NCBI GenBank assembly: GCA_027924585.1 | Contig: BSBM01001719.1 | Location: 10,869,001 to 10,933,000, forward strand | Direction: 5' to 3' | DNA: 64,000 bases | Source of the DNA: Larix kaempferi | Lineage: Eukaryota; Streptophyta; Pinopsida; Pinales; Pinaceae | Shown here: in pieces, positions 33,741 through 44,452 of the stretch | How positions within the stretch are numbered: the first letter of the stretch is position 1 | Layout of the letters: each line of letters opens with the position of its first letter | Notes under the pieces: generated by a model | Seen by the model: the letters and a program-made list of their open reading frames with translations, nothing else | Told to the model about the DNA's origin: nothing | The model's database searches: none | Translations under genes and position numbers: made by a program

Positions 33741-34723
33741 ATGGATAATAATTTTGATTCGAGAGTCTGCCATTTTGAAGGCCCTACTAAGGCATTCAGC
33801 AAGGGACAGTCCCAGCCGCAGCAGGGGCCAAACAGTTTGCAGCACAAGAACCAAGGGACCCAACCGTTTGATCCTTTGGACTTTCTTGTTTTGGACAAGG
33901 GATTCGACCATTCATGCAAAAGTGAGGATGCGGATACTGTAAACTCTGGATCAAGTACCCCACTTGCTGAATATGCACGCTCTGTGATCCAAACCCACGA
34001 GCCTCTGCAGACAATGTAAGTGTCGTTAGTTTAAGGTACTATAGAATTTTTTTATTATCTGCCTTGTGTATAACTATTTAGGATATTTTAAGTGCAGAAA
34101 GAGAGTTAAAGATTCGAAATGGGAGCCTTTAGGTGTTTAACAGGTCTGAGATTTATGTATATAGAGTTTCATTATGTAAAAGTTTCATGACATAGATCTT
34201 AGTTTTAACAAATCCGAGCTTAAAATCGATCTATCCTACTGTAGGAGCGTTAGGAGCAGGCTGTAGAGCATGATATGGCTTTACTCATGAATTAATGGTC
34301 ATATTATATATTTGAACAGGAGTCCTCAGACGAGCAGCAGGAAGAGAAAGGCCGAACGAGCTCTCAAATATGCCTTTCTGACCAGATCCGAAACTGATAT
34401 TCTGGAAGACGGTTACAAGTGGCGCAAGTACGGGAAGAAAGTTGTGAAGAACAGCCCCAATCCAAGGTACTGTCCTTTGTTCCAATTAGGCTAAGCAGAT
34501 CTAGTTACTTGCGATTTCCTGACTGCGTTCTCAATTGTTTGGCTGTAGGAACTATTTTAGATGCTCCCATAGCAACTGTGATGTTAAGAAAACAGTGGAA
34601 CGCCACGCGCATGATGAGGGAATAGTGATAACTACTTACCTGGGCAAACATAATCACGGGAGTCCAAGTGTAATCTATTATATTGGGAACCCTGAAATAC
34701 GGAGCTGTATAAGGGCTAACTAA
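33741..34723 (+). CDS. WRKY transcription factor, group IIc, WRKYGKK type
   Basis: Three exons can be read: 33741-34015, 34320-34466 and 34549-34723, with GT-AG introns of 304 and 82 bp. They join to 198 codons plus TAA without a stop. Residues 1-91 are polar and disordered, with [11 protein letters not shown]. The single WRKY domain follows (about residues 120-180): [20 protein letters not shown], then [10 protein letters not shown], ending GKHNH. The zinc ligands are C-X4-C-X23-H-X-H. The second intron splits the Arg codon just before NYFRC, the conserved R-type position of plant WRKY genes. The WRKYGKK heptapeptide and the single finger place it near Arabidopsis WRKY50/51/59; this variant is reported to weaken W-box binding. 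Such proteins act in the nucleus, often in jasmonate/salicylate defence signalling; its target here is unknown. It seems intact. Confidence 0.88.
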
Positions 34724-35237
34724 AACGCCCTGGACTTGCTGGAATAAGGTGGAAAAATTTTTGTTTAAATTCTAATTTGGAATTTGGAGTGTTAAGATTG
34801 TAATTTTGGTGATTTGAGTAGTTTTAAATTTGGACAATCCCAATTACTTAAATCTCAAAATACGAAAATAACAATGTCCAGCATCAATTTTAACCAATTT
34901 TTATCAAAATACTTGAAACAGCTACCAGCTCGCCAATAGAGCGTTTTTCTCGCCTGTAATTCTATTTCTGAGAGCTTAATTTGAACATGATAATACAGAG
35001 AGTGTATTCCCACTATAACTGGTTCTGTTTGTAGGGTTTAGAATTATTCTAGTATGTTCATGACCAGGTACAGAAGTAGTTTATTCCATAGTAGTCGTTT
35101 AACAAAATATTCAGTCAATATTCGGCAGCGTTTCCCGAGAGTGCTGATCAACTTCGAAACAAACACAGAGTACAACAAAAAATTTCACAACACAGTAAAT
35201 CATTAACAAATTAGAATAATGGAATAAGCATGACTCT
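34724..35237. other. WRKY 3' flank
   Basis: AT-rich sequence that would hold the 3' UTR and terminator. No canonical AATAAA can be assigned with confidence. No other gene is recognised. Confidence 0.5.
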
Positions 35238-35445
35238 TGCCATAAAGATATTCGAGGATCCTAAATCTATTTATAAATTCAAAAACACAATTTAAACACT
35301 TTAAAATTTAAATTTTACCAAAAACAAATTTATGGGATTTGACCAAAACCCATTATAAAATAGAAAACCTAAAATAAATAGACTACTCTTTTATTTTATA
35401 GTTGTAATTTCAAATTTAAAATAAATAATTATAAAAAAATATAAT
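35238..35445 (+). repeat. Direct repeat downstream of the WRKY gene
   Basis: It matches 32950-33105 upstream of the gene (same orientation) and 921-1065 near the window start. The WRKY gene thus lies between direct repeats about 2.3 kb apart. Confidence 0.65.
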
Positions 35446-35456
35446 TCCGGATCGTC

Positions 35457-36304
35457 ACAGTACCGCAATAAGGCGAACCCGTAGTCTGTGGTCCCTGGTG
35501 TGTGGTGTGGATGAGCATAACACTCTTACACGTAGGCTGTGTTACCTCATGATCTTCTCGATGGTTTGACCAACAAATAAAAAACTTTAAAACGTTTAGA
35601 TAACTCATTGTTTATGTTCTGAGAAAGACAAGTGTAAAGAGGATTTGAAGGAGAAGGATGCTGCAAACAAAGTCAAGGCGCGTGGCAGAAAAAGGAAGTG
35701 CGAACGCTAAGAAGAGATATACATGCAGCGCGCAAGGCGGAGTTTTCGGGTGATGGAAATTTAAGTAAATCCATAGTGAGTTTATTATGCCAGCATTAAC
35801 GTAAAAGTCTTTGTGGATGTATACCCTCAAATTGGTATCTTGTCTTTTTAGTGGCCATGTGAGCATACCCATGTGAAGTTCAAAAGGGTCATGGAGGTTA
35901 AGTTATGATCAATAAAGTTTTATTACATAGATGGAAAAAAAGGTAGTCATGTCATATAAGGAACATTGATTAAGATGGGATGGTATGATGAAGTGGTGTG
36001 GTTTAAAAATAAGGGATCATATTTTATAAAAGATTATTAAGTGTTAGGGTAAATAAAGTGTCTCATATTTGAAGAATATGAAGTGTATGTTGGGTGGTAA
36101 ATTATTCAAGATTATTCAGTGTTAGGGTAAATAAAGTGTCTCATATTTGAAGAATATGAAGTGTATGTTGGGTGGTAAATGACATTCATGTTTAGAGTTC
36201 AGGAATAGGTCCCTTCAAAAGGACAAGTATGATATTGGTGTTTTGGTTTGTTAAATCAATTTTATAGGTTGATGGGTTGGAAGTGTATATAGTATAATAA
36301 ACAA
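35457..36304 (+). repeat. Duplicated segment, copy 2 (partner 4434-5216)
   Basis: Collinear with 4434-5216. It has a 78-bp tandem duplication (GTGTTAGGGTAAATAAAGTG at 36041 and 36119) and a two-base shorter A run that shifts the lysine-rich frame near 35690. Confidence 0.85.
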
Positions 36305-36780
36305 TATTCTAGATGAAAAAGTTATTGAAAACAAAGACTCTAATTGCAAGATCTAAATGATGGATATGGTTATGAAGTATTTATTGTACTTGAAGTGAAT
36401 GTAATTGGCCAACTTAATGCTAAATAAGAGAAAATGAATCTTTGATTGAAGGGGGAAGAGTGAGTTACTCTCAAAGTGTTCAGATGTTGGGACCAAGTTA
36501 TATTAAGGGCGAGTTTAACATGTTGATGAACCATGTAGGTGAAAATATTTCCAAGAGAATTGGTTGCACCGAGAGGAGTGAGGTGCTCTACAACCCAATA
36601 TGGGGGAGATGTTGTCACATAAAGTAACGTAACATAACATAATGCAAAAAAAAATAATTAAAAAAATCCATGTTGGTTCATAAAATAAAAAATTATGAAT
36701 AGTATTCAAAAATCCATCTCGGCTCATAAAATAAAAAATTATAAAAAGTAATTAAAAAATTTTCGTTTATAAAATAAGAA
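36305..36780. other. Unassigned sequence
   Basis: No recognised gene. TTCATAAAATAAAAAATTAT-like phrases recur near 36677, 36724 and 36765. Confidence 0.45.
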
Positions 36781-36905
36781 CTTAATATTTAAACCTGGAT
36801 CTATCAACCAAGAGAGAGATCAAATTTCTTGAGTTTAAATTTAAAAAAAAATTTACACCTCAAGAAATTGGATCCCTCTCGGTGCTTGATAGATCCGAGA
36901 TTAAG
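36781..36905. repeat. Foldback (imperfect inverted repeat)
   Basis: GGATCTATCAACCAAGAGAG...TTTCTTGAG at 36797-36833 pairs with CTCAAGAAATTGGATCCCTC...GATAGATCC at 36859-36896 with few mismatches. CTTAAT/ATTAAG extend the arms outward. The loop is A/T only. It could be a small foldback element or a transcribed hairpin. Confidence 0.7.
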
Positions 36906-37230
36906 ATGGATTTATGCTGGTGGGTATAATAGTTGGAAACCCATGCATTTTGATAAATGAATTTCTTTTTATATGGACATCTACAATGAGTTTGTGCAAG
37001 TACCAAAAAAATGGAGTGGAAAGATCAAGGATGAAGCCAAATGATGAAGAAAGCCCAAGACAATGACCATGAATATTGAAGAACAAGATGAAGACACAAT
37101 TGATGGTTGAAGATGAAGACACATGTCCAAGATGGAGATTAAGATGAAAATATGACCCAAATGAAGACCAAGATGATAATGTCATGGCCAGTGACAGAGA
37201 AATATATTGTTAAAATTGTTACCTCAAACA

Positions 37231-37241
37231 TTGAGGGGGAG
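37231..37241 (+). promoter_or_regulatory. Probable polypurine tract
   Basis: TTGAGGGGGAG directly before TGTTAAAACTG is the classic junction between a Copia interior and its 3' LTR. Confidence 0.6.
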
Positions 37242-37981
37242 TGTTAAAACTGATAATGTTTATCAAAGTGTCGACAAAGGAGAAGTCTAGAAGGAAGCAA
37301 TGAATAGCATATTTGGAGTAGGTAGGTATTGTGTTGTTAGTGGAGGATATTGGCAAGCAAGAAAAAATTGGATATAGAGGCTTCTAGTAGGGCCTCTCAT
37401 TATGTAATTTAATCCTATAAAGAGAACCAAATGAAAAGCATTGGTGTATGCCTTTAGATTTCAAGTTGTAGTGTATTCAATGTTTGGTCTCTCTTTCCAT
37501 TTGTGTTTTATTACCTCTTATGTGGTAAGGCATTTCCTGAATTTATGAGTTTCTTCAATGAAGTTGTAATGTCTATGTAAGGGCCTTTGATTTTAGAGGT
37601 GAGAAATATTTAAGCATGTCCTGGCTTTCTCATCTACTACCCAATTGTTAAGTGGTTGAATGAGGGTCTCACACGCTAGCATGGTAGTAAGTGGAATGAA
37701 GAAGGATCAACTCCAAAAGTAAATTTGTAAAATGAAACACTAGCCTCTAGACCTTTGATTTTACTCTTCACACTCTTGTTTCCCAATTGCATTCTTATTT
37801 TCCAATCGTGATGGGTGTGAATTTCCCTTTGAAATCTATAGAGAAAATTGTGAGAAACCACACAATCAGCAATGGCTAGCCTATTGACAATCTGCTAAGA
37901 GAGATCAATGCTACACTTATTTTTATCTTTAATACTCTTTCTTTCACTATTACTATGGTAGTTTTAAAACTTTACATCAAT
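37242..37981 (+). mobile_element. Probable Copia-type LTR remnant
   Basis: Starts TGTTAAAACTGATAATG after a polypurine tract and contains a TATA-like CTATAAAGAG at about 37411. It may end near 37981, before ATGTCAGAAGC, which looks like a decayed TGGTATCAGA primer site. Having a polypurine tract on one side and a primer site on the other would mean an LTR shared by two element copies, or misassignment of one signal. No matching LTR occurs elsewhere in the window. Confidence 0.4.
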
Positions 37982-40900
37982 GTCAGAAGCAACAAAAAGA
38001 GGGTCAAATTCGCTCATGTCATTATTTGTAAGTATAGTTGAAGAACATTTGCTCATGTCATGAACCGCAAATCTAGTTCTTGATGTTCAAAAACATATGT
38101 TGATATATTGTTTGTTGCAACATCGCCTATGTTATACTTGATTACTTCCTTCATGTAACTATTGTTTCTAGTTTTTACATTAATTTGTAATACAAAATTA
38201 AGAAAAAAAAAATAGAAGTATATGTTCTTATGAATACTTGTTTCAAATTTCTTGGTGTATGATTACTTGTTTGAGAAGATAATGTTGAGTAAGGTTCAAG
38301 GCTTTGGTGTAGGATGTTGACATTCCCTTGGGAGGGATTCAAAGAGTTTTAAAATTGTACTTTTGAGGTTGTATGTACATGTGTATTGTTTGGTTATAGG
38401 TTTAAGTGAAATTTCATGGTGAAACCATAATAAGATTCATGGATATAAGGAATAAGAGAACAATAGAAGGGGTCTGGGAAAACCCAAAAACCTAGTAGGT
38501 GATGCCTGTCATGTAGAGGAGCCAGCTGAGGGGAGGGAGGGAAGAGATATGGTCCATCAATAGGAGTTTATTTTAAGACAAAGAAGGCCAACATGAGCAT
38601 AATAACCATCCACCTGAGAAGAGATGCTACCCTCATGGTTGGTAGAGATTTAGATATCAGGAAGATGAATTTGAGACCCTCACAAAAATTTAATTTCTTG
38701 AGAGAACCCTAGATTTTGACCATATTGAATTATGTAGAAGTGGTATCGTCATGACTAACCATTGTGTTATTCATGACCTCCATTATGGAGAGAGAGAAAG
38801 AGAATACAAAACAAGGGACTACTTTGGGAAGTAGATAAGAAGAAGGGAGGAAACAAATGAGGGGAACTTTCTCTCTCTTTGAGGAAAAAATGATACAATA
38901 ATCCCTATAGTGAGAGTGTAGGATCAACATAAGAAAAATAAATACTTCACACAAGAAATGGTAGAAACTCCCTAGGGGGTCCACCGAAATATAACATTAT
39001 AGTTGGAGTGAGGCATCATGTTACCACAAGGAGGAAGGAGTGTTTGGATTCAACATTGTTTTACATAAAATGTAATTGATCCAAGTGTTGAAGATGAAAG
39101 AGAGGTGAAAAGTAATGAATGGAAAAAGAACATTGTTGTAGGAGATAATGCTACTTCGTGTGAAGATGATAGTTTCTAGAAACCTCTAAGGAAATATTTA
39201 TTCCACTCAAACAAAATTTCACATGTTGCTAAACCTTCTTTCAAAATTGATTTTATCCCAATCTCAAATACAATGTAATAAAAACACCTAGAACTACCAT
39301 ATAAATGATTAACAATGAAATGTTGTTTGGTGACCCAAAGTTCCCTTAGAATAGTGGTACCTCTCTTTCCTTGGCTATGCTTGTTATTACCCTGACGTAG
39401 TAGGGTTGAATCATCTAAGGTATTGGATGTGACTAATCCAATGGAGATTCCCTAAAAAAAATGATCCTTCAAAGGAGAAACCATCCCAGATGTAGGATAT
39501 ACCTATCGAGATGTTGGAGAGGATAATAATATGCAAGCTAAGGGCATGTACAAAATGTCAAAGAATTATAACAATATTTAATGTCAATCCACTAGGGTTC
39601 CTATGACAAAAATTGGAAAAGGAGAGATTGATAAAAGAGAGTTCAAGGGACCTTTCAAAGAGTGGAGAAGGGATATAAATACGCAATAAAATGACCCCAA
39701 GAAATAAGAAATTGTTATACTAGTTGATAACGAAGCATTTGATATGAAAGATTCATACTATTATTTTTATAGAATTCCATTGGTTTTAAACATGTACCAT
39801 AAATAATTCTCCCAAACCCACGCTTTGTTTCAAAATCCATGACATATAGCCAAAATGAAATCCAAGGAAGTTGTGGTTCACTTAGCACCAATAGATAAAA
39901 TGTTAAAGAGGGTTCGACTAAGTGGAACCCAAATTAAGAGACACAATATGGATTCAACACTATTGAAGACCTAAATGAAGCATCTGAAGCATTTGTAGTC
40001 CAAGTTAGGGTCTCAGAGCACAAATTTGTCCCATGGAGTAGAAAATTCCCTAAACAAGTTCACCAAAGGTTTTAATTGAGTCAAACCAATTACCGAGGTT
40101 CAAATACCAAAGGATGGTTGAACAAGGAAATTGTACCTAATCAGTAGAGATTCATGATAGGTCATATATCTAGAATAAAGGAAGGGAACTGAAGGGAGAG
40201 TGGTCCAATGAAAAAAGAGATTTTGTAATAATATATGAGAGGTAATTGACTTATCAATGAGGGATTCAAGCATGGAAATGACATAGACATATTACTTGGA
40301 TTTTCCTTAGTTGCCACTTCCAATCTTATGATTGGTCAAATGGTCCATGTATCAACACCCTAGAAGGTCATCTCATCTACCAAGTAGGATTATACCTTCT
40401 TTCTCACAAGGTTCTTCATCTTTCTTTAGTTTGTGTATTGAGGTCCTCTTTTTAGCTATCTAAAGGTTGATAGGTCCTTTGCACCACATAACCTAGCATT
40501 TGAAGAGTGCAAAGAAAAGAGGCATATCTAATTTGTTCAATCCTTCACATTATCAAAGATATATATTTGGGGCCCTACGTACCTTTAAACTTCATGGACT
40601 GTAGGACACAAATAAATAAGCTTCATGCGAAATGTGAATATTATTCATAAATTGCATGATAAAAAATTAGTGTGCCTTTAATTTGTCTGTTCTTCCTTGT
40701 AACTTGTGTAGAGTGTGGATATAACATCTTCCGATAACATGCCTACCTCTTTGCATAATCAAAGTCTCACACACCCTTTCATTACTCCCTTTCTTTTAAC
40801 ATTTGATGGCTTAGTCCTTATGCACTATTTAGGGCACAAAACATCAAGCTCCCCTCCTTTAATTTATACCTCTATGTAATGCAAAGAATCAAGTTCCCCT

Positions 40901-41364
40901 GCTTTTATCCATTCCTTTGCATGAATTAAAGCTCCACATAACCTTATCCTTAACCAATTTTCAAAGGCTCCAATAAGAATTTCCAAGGTATCATTATAGG
41001 CTCCCAGCAAGGATTCTAAAATAGGTTTCAAGCATGGAAAATTACAATGATTCTTAACACCAAATTAGGTCCAAAATAAAAAGACAATTAGCAATTTTGA
41101 TACTTTAAGGATCCATTATGATAACAATTTAATAACCAAATTATAATATTTTCAACTATATACTTCCCTGTCAATGAAAACTACACACAATATATGTTTT
41201 TTATAATTTTGTATCGATTATAACGATGCCAAGACTTTGAGATAATAAAATGCATCAACACCATCAATGATCATATATCGAAATGCATCATGATATTGGG
41301 GATTAACTATTGAATTCATATATTGGATAGACATAACATCATTCCATATTTAGATATTGGACAT
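37982..41364. other. Unassigned, probably decayed repeat sequence
   Basis: I see no intact gene on either strand. Base composition is AT-rich with many stops in all frames. Parts (38450-40300) read like decayed coding sequence, but no motif can be named. LINE-3 may extend into this stretch. Confidence 0.4.
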
Positions 41365-41459
41365 GGAATCATGAATTAGTTGAAAGGAATTCGAGAAACA
41401 TGGATCCTTGGGAATGGAAATAAGATATCTATCTAGATGGATAGTATAATGTGGACCCC
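41365..41459 (+). pseudogene. LINE-3 RT-connection fragment, left of Gypsy-2
   Basis: The plus strand reads IRETWILGNGNKISI, stop, MDSIMW: the W..GNG..I.(I)W.D signature found also in LINE-1 (YWVPGDGRKINIF) and LINE-2 (YWVPGNGKKIKIW). It is cut at 41459 by the LTR and resumes at 50832. The upstream RT and endonuclease were not found in recognisable form. Confidence 0.65.
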
Positions 41460-42506
41460 TGTTATAGGTCAAACTTGCACCTCTTCGTCCGTGATCATCT
41501 TGAGCTGTAGATCACACAAAAGGACAACTTGGATGGAGGAGCATTTTGACCTTAGATGATACTTTGAACTCACTCCATTTCCTGACATTACTGAAAAACC
41601 CCAAAAAATATCATTTTGAGATATGAGCGCTACCCTACTCAAAGAGACTAGTGCCCATACACTACTCTAGTGTATAATAGTAGCGCCCATACCCTAATAT
41701 ACGCTACTCTTTCTCAGCATAGTAGTGCTCACCATTTAAAATCGAATGAGCGCTAGTTGATAAGCACTAAAGTAGCGCCCTATACGCTACTTCACTGAAC
41801 AAGAGTCGCATACATCTTAAAAGATGATTTAAAAATAAATTAATTTCTCGAGGAGGATTAGTTGCTGGTAGTTTCCTAACTCCCCCAACTTCCTCCATAA
41901 CTATACATCGACCTGAACTACTCTAATCTTATAAATACAAAGAAGATTAAAAGAGAAGGGTGAGAACCTAGATGGTGAGATGGATTAATGGAGAAACTTT
42001 GAGACATAGAGAGAAGCTTGCATTGGAGGAGTTGATGCTGAAGATATCCAAGCCAGAGAAGAGCCAGAGCCTAGAATCAAGTTGCGGGAGCCTGTTTCAT
42101 GATCAGGTATACTTGTACATCATTCTACTTTTGACAATAAAGGTTGAAGTGTCTTTCTTGTTCCAATTTAAATGTGTTCTGAAATAACATCTTAATTTGG
42201 ATCTGTTTTGGTCAATGCTGAATGTTAAACATTCTTTTTGTTTCTTTCAAGCTTTATATATTGCCCAAAGTGCTTTGAGAAAGGTATTGTTATTGCAGGT
42301 TTACTGGAAGGAAGGTGGATTTGGAGGTTGAACACAAGATCAAGCAAAGGCTAGGATCAAACTTTGATTGAAAGGTGTGTTCCCGAAATCCATAACTTAT
42401 TTCTTTCCATAAATATATTTGTAATATTATCAATACACTTACCTGTCACCCCAACCAAGTTGATAGCATTAGTTTCCTTGCTATAGGGTAGATTTTCCCG
42501 TCAACA
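41460..42506 (+). repeat. 5' LTR of Gypsy-2
   Basis: Starts TGTTATAGGTCAAACTTG and ends CCCGTCAACA. It contains CGCTAC/GTAGCG inverted-repeat units at about 41620-41805 and matches 49782-50831 over its whole length. Confidence 0.95.
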
Positions 42507-42509
42507 GAC

Positions 42510-42527
42510 TGGCGACTCCGCTGGGGA
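42510..42527 (+). promoter_or_regulatory. Gypsy-2 primer-binding site
   Basis: TGGCGACTCCGCTGGGGA begins three bases after the LTR. This form is common in plant Gypsy elements; I do not assign the tRNA. Confidence 0.8.
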
Positions 42528-44452
42528 AAGTTGAGTTTTGGCTCTAGGAAACCTTGTTCTTGTTTGTCTTCCCGGATGGTTTTGACTTCTTTGATGTGTT
42601 AAGAAACCCTGTAGGTATCCCTTGCCTGTTTCTTGCTGCTTCCATCAGTTTTTGGTACCTTTTAAAGTCAGTTTTTTAAGCTTTTGAGATATGAGCGCTA
42701 CTCTGCTATATATACAGTAGCACCCATACGCTACTGTGCCATATATATAGTAGCGCCCATCTCTACAGGGGAGTGAGTTTCCCTACTGCACAGTAGGGTA
42801 CGTTTCCTGAAGCTGTTCATGAACAGTTTGCTTGAGTTTTAGCCATTCTTGTGGTTTGCTGACTTTGCTTTTAGGTCTCCCCGACTGGTGTGTGAGGTTT
42901 TTAACTCTTGTTTAAATCATAGAACCTTTTCTTGAAGTCTTTTTCCATCTTTTGAACCGCTTGTTGACCTTTGGAACATTTGGACTGTTTATTGACCTTT
43001 TTGGAAGACTAGGTTGTGTTTTGTGGTGAGCACTTCCACTTTTTTAGGCCCTGACTACCTGTTGCTAGCTAACAAACCTGCATACTCTTGTATCTACTGT
43101 TTGTGGCAACGTTTGTATGCTCTCTACTCCTCCTATCCTTTGTTTTAGGGTTTGGTCCGTTGTAGAGCCTCTAGGGTGTCTTCTATTTTGGTTGATTTCC
43201 ATTCTTCCTGGACTTATTGTCTTTTGCTGGTTGCAAGTGCATTTAAACAGCTGTAGGCTGAGTCATTTCTCAGTTTCTTTGTGTTAGTAGGGCAGCTTGC
43301 TTGTCTACTTTTGCTTGGCATAGTGGTCTTGCTAGGGCTAGATACTTTAGGTCAGTCCTTTTGTGTCTTTCTCCTTTGTTTTCTCCCACTTTGTTCTCAA
43401 GTTTAGAGGTTTTTTCTTTGCAAAAAACCTGTAGATCAATTCTTTTTCGAGCTAGGGTTTTGACAGCTATAAGCCTAAGAACTTTTTAGCCATACTTACA
43501 CACATTGCACATAAAGTTTTATTTTGCTTTCCATTTTTATATAGTTCTTTTTCGTTTATAGAAAAAGCAAAAAAAATTGGTATTTTAAGTTTAAATAAAA
43601 CTTGTTTTTGTTGTTACAAGATAACTTAGGATATTTTGTGCAATTTCAAAAATAAAGCAAATTTTTTTTTTAAGTAGGTTTGCTTAGATTTTCAGTTTCG
43701 GAAAGAAGTAAATAAAAAAAATGAAAAGAGCTTTTTTGTAGAAAGTTTTGATTTTTTTGCACTTTTGTTTTCTTGTTATAACCACGCCACACAAAAGCAC
43801 TACCCTTTTTGAGTAATAACAACCCTAAAATTTGTTAATAAAATGAACTAGAAACATTTTTTCTTTTTAGGGATACACTTCACCAACTAGTTTTGGTTAG
43901 GATCTTGAGTTTAAATCACCTTAAACAACTCAAGATCACACATTGCGCAAAAATCGTAGTAAGACTATCACAGGTAAACCCACCTCACTCAAAACTTGCC
44001 TGGGATCTATGCAGTAGGTCATTGCAAGATCAGATTGTTGGGAATACCCCTCCTACTTTCTGTTCGAGCATACTGCAGGATCAGATTGCGTATTGGGGAC
44101 TTTTTCGAGTTTCGGGCTTAGCTACCCTGCCCACGCTTTCTGATTCGACCGGTGACTGTTCCCCCAGGAGTTTTCGATGTTGTGGTATCCTTAGTATCTG
44201 ACTCTAGGTTCATACACAGGTGACAGCAGAGGGTATATCTGCTGTACCTAAGACAGACGTGGGAGGAAATCCCTTGCAGGTCTTTGGGAGGGTGGTTGGG
44301 TGATTCCAGCGCTTGCACCCTTAGTCATTGTGTTGTGGACCCCGGATAACTGTCTTTCTTCCTTCGTTGATCTGTTCTGGGCCCTCATCATCCCAGACTC
44401 TTCTCCGGAAGGCATCTTTGTTTGCCTGGTTTGTATACTTAGGACTTTTTAG
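42528..44452 (+). other. Gypsy-2 leader
   Basis: A long untranslated leader. At 42682-42765 it repeats the LTR phrase TTTTGAGATATGAGCGCTAC with further stem-loop units: CGCTAC at 42729-42734 pairs with GTAGCG at 42750-42755. Short frames (43301, 43893) show no domain. Confidence 0.6.

Noticed and set aside
38450-40300. Possible 5' half of LINE-3 (ORF1 and endonuclease)
   Set aside because: I could not find WNCRG, QET, GD.N or RT motif A in any frame, so the link is not supported.
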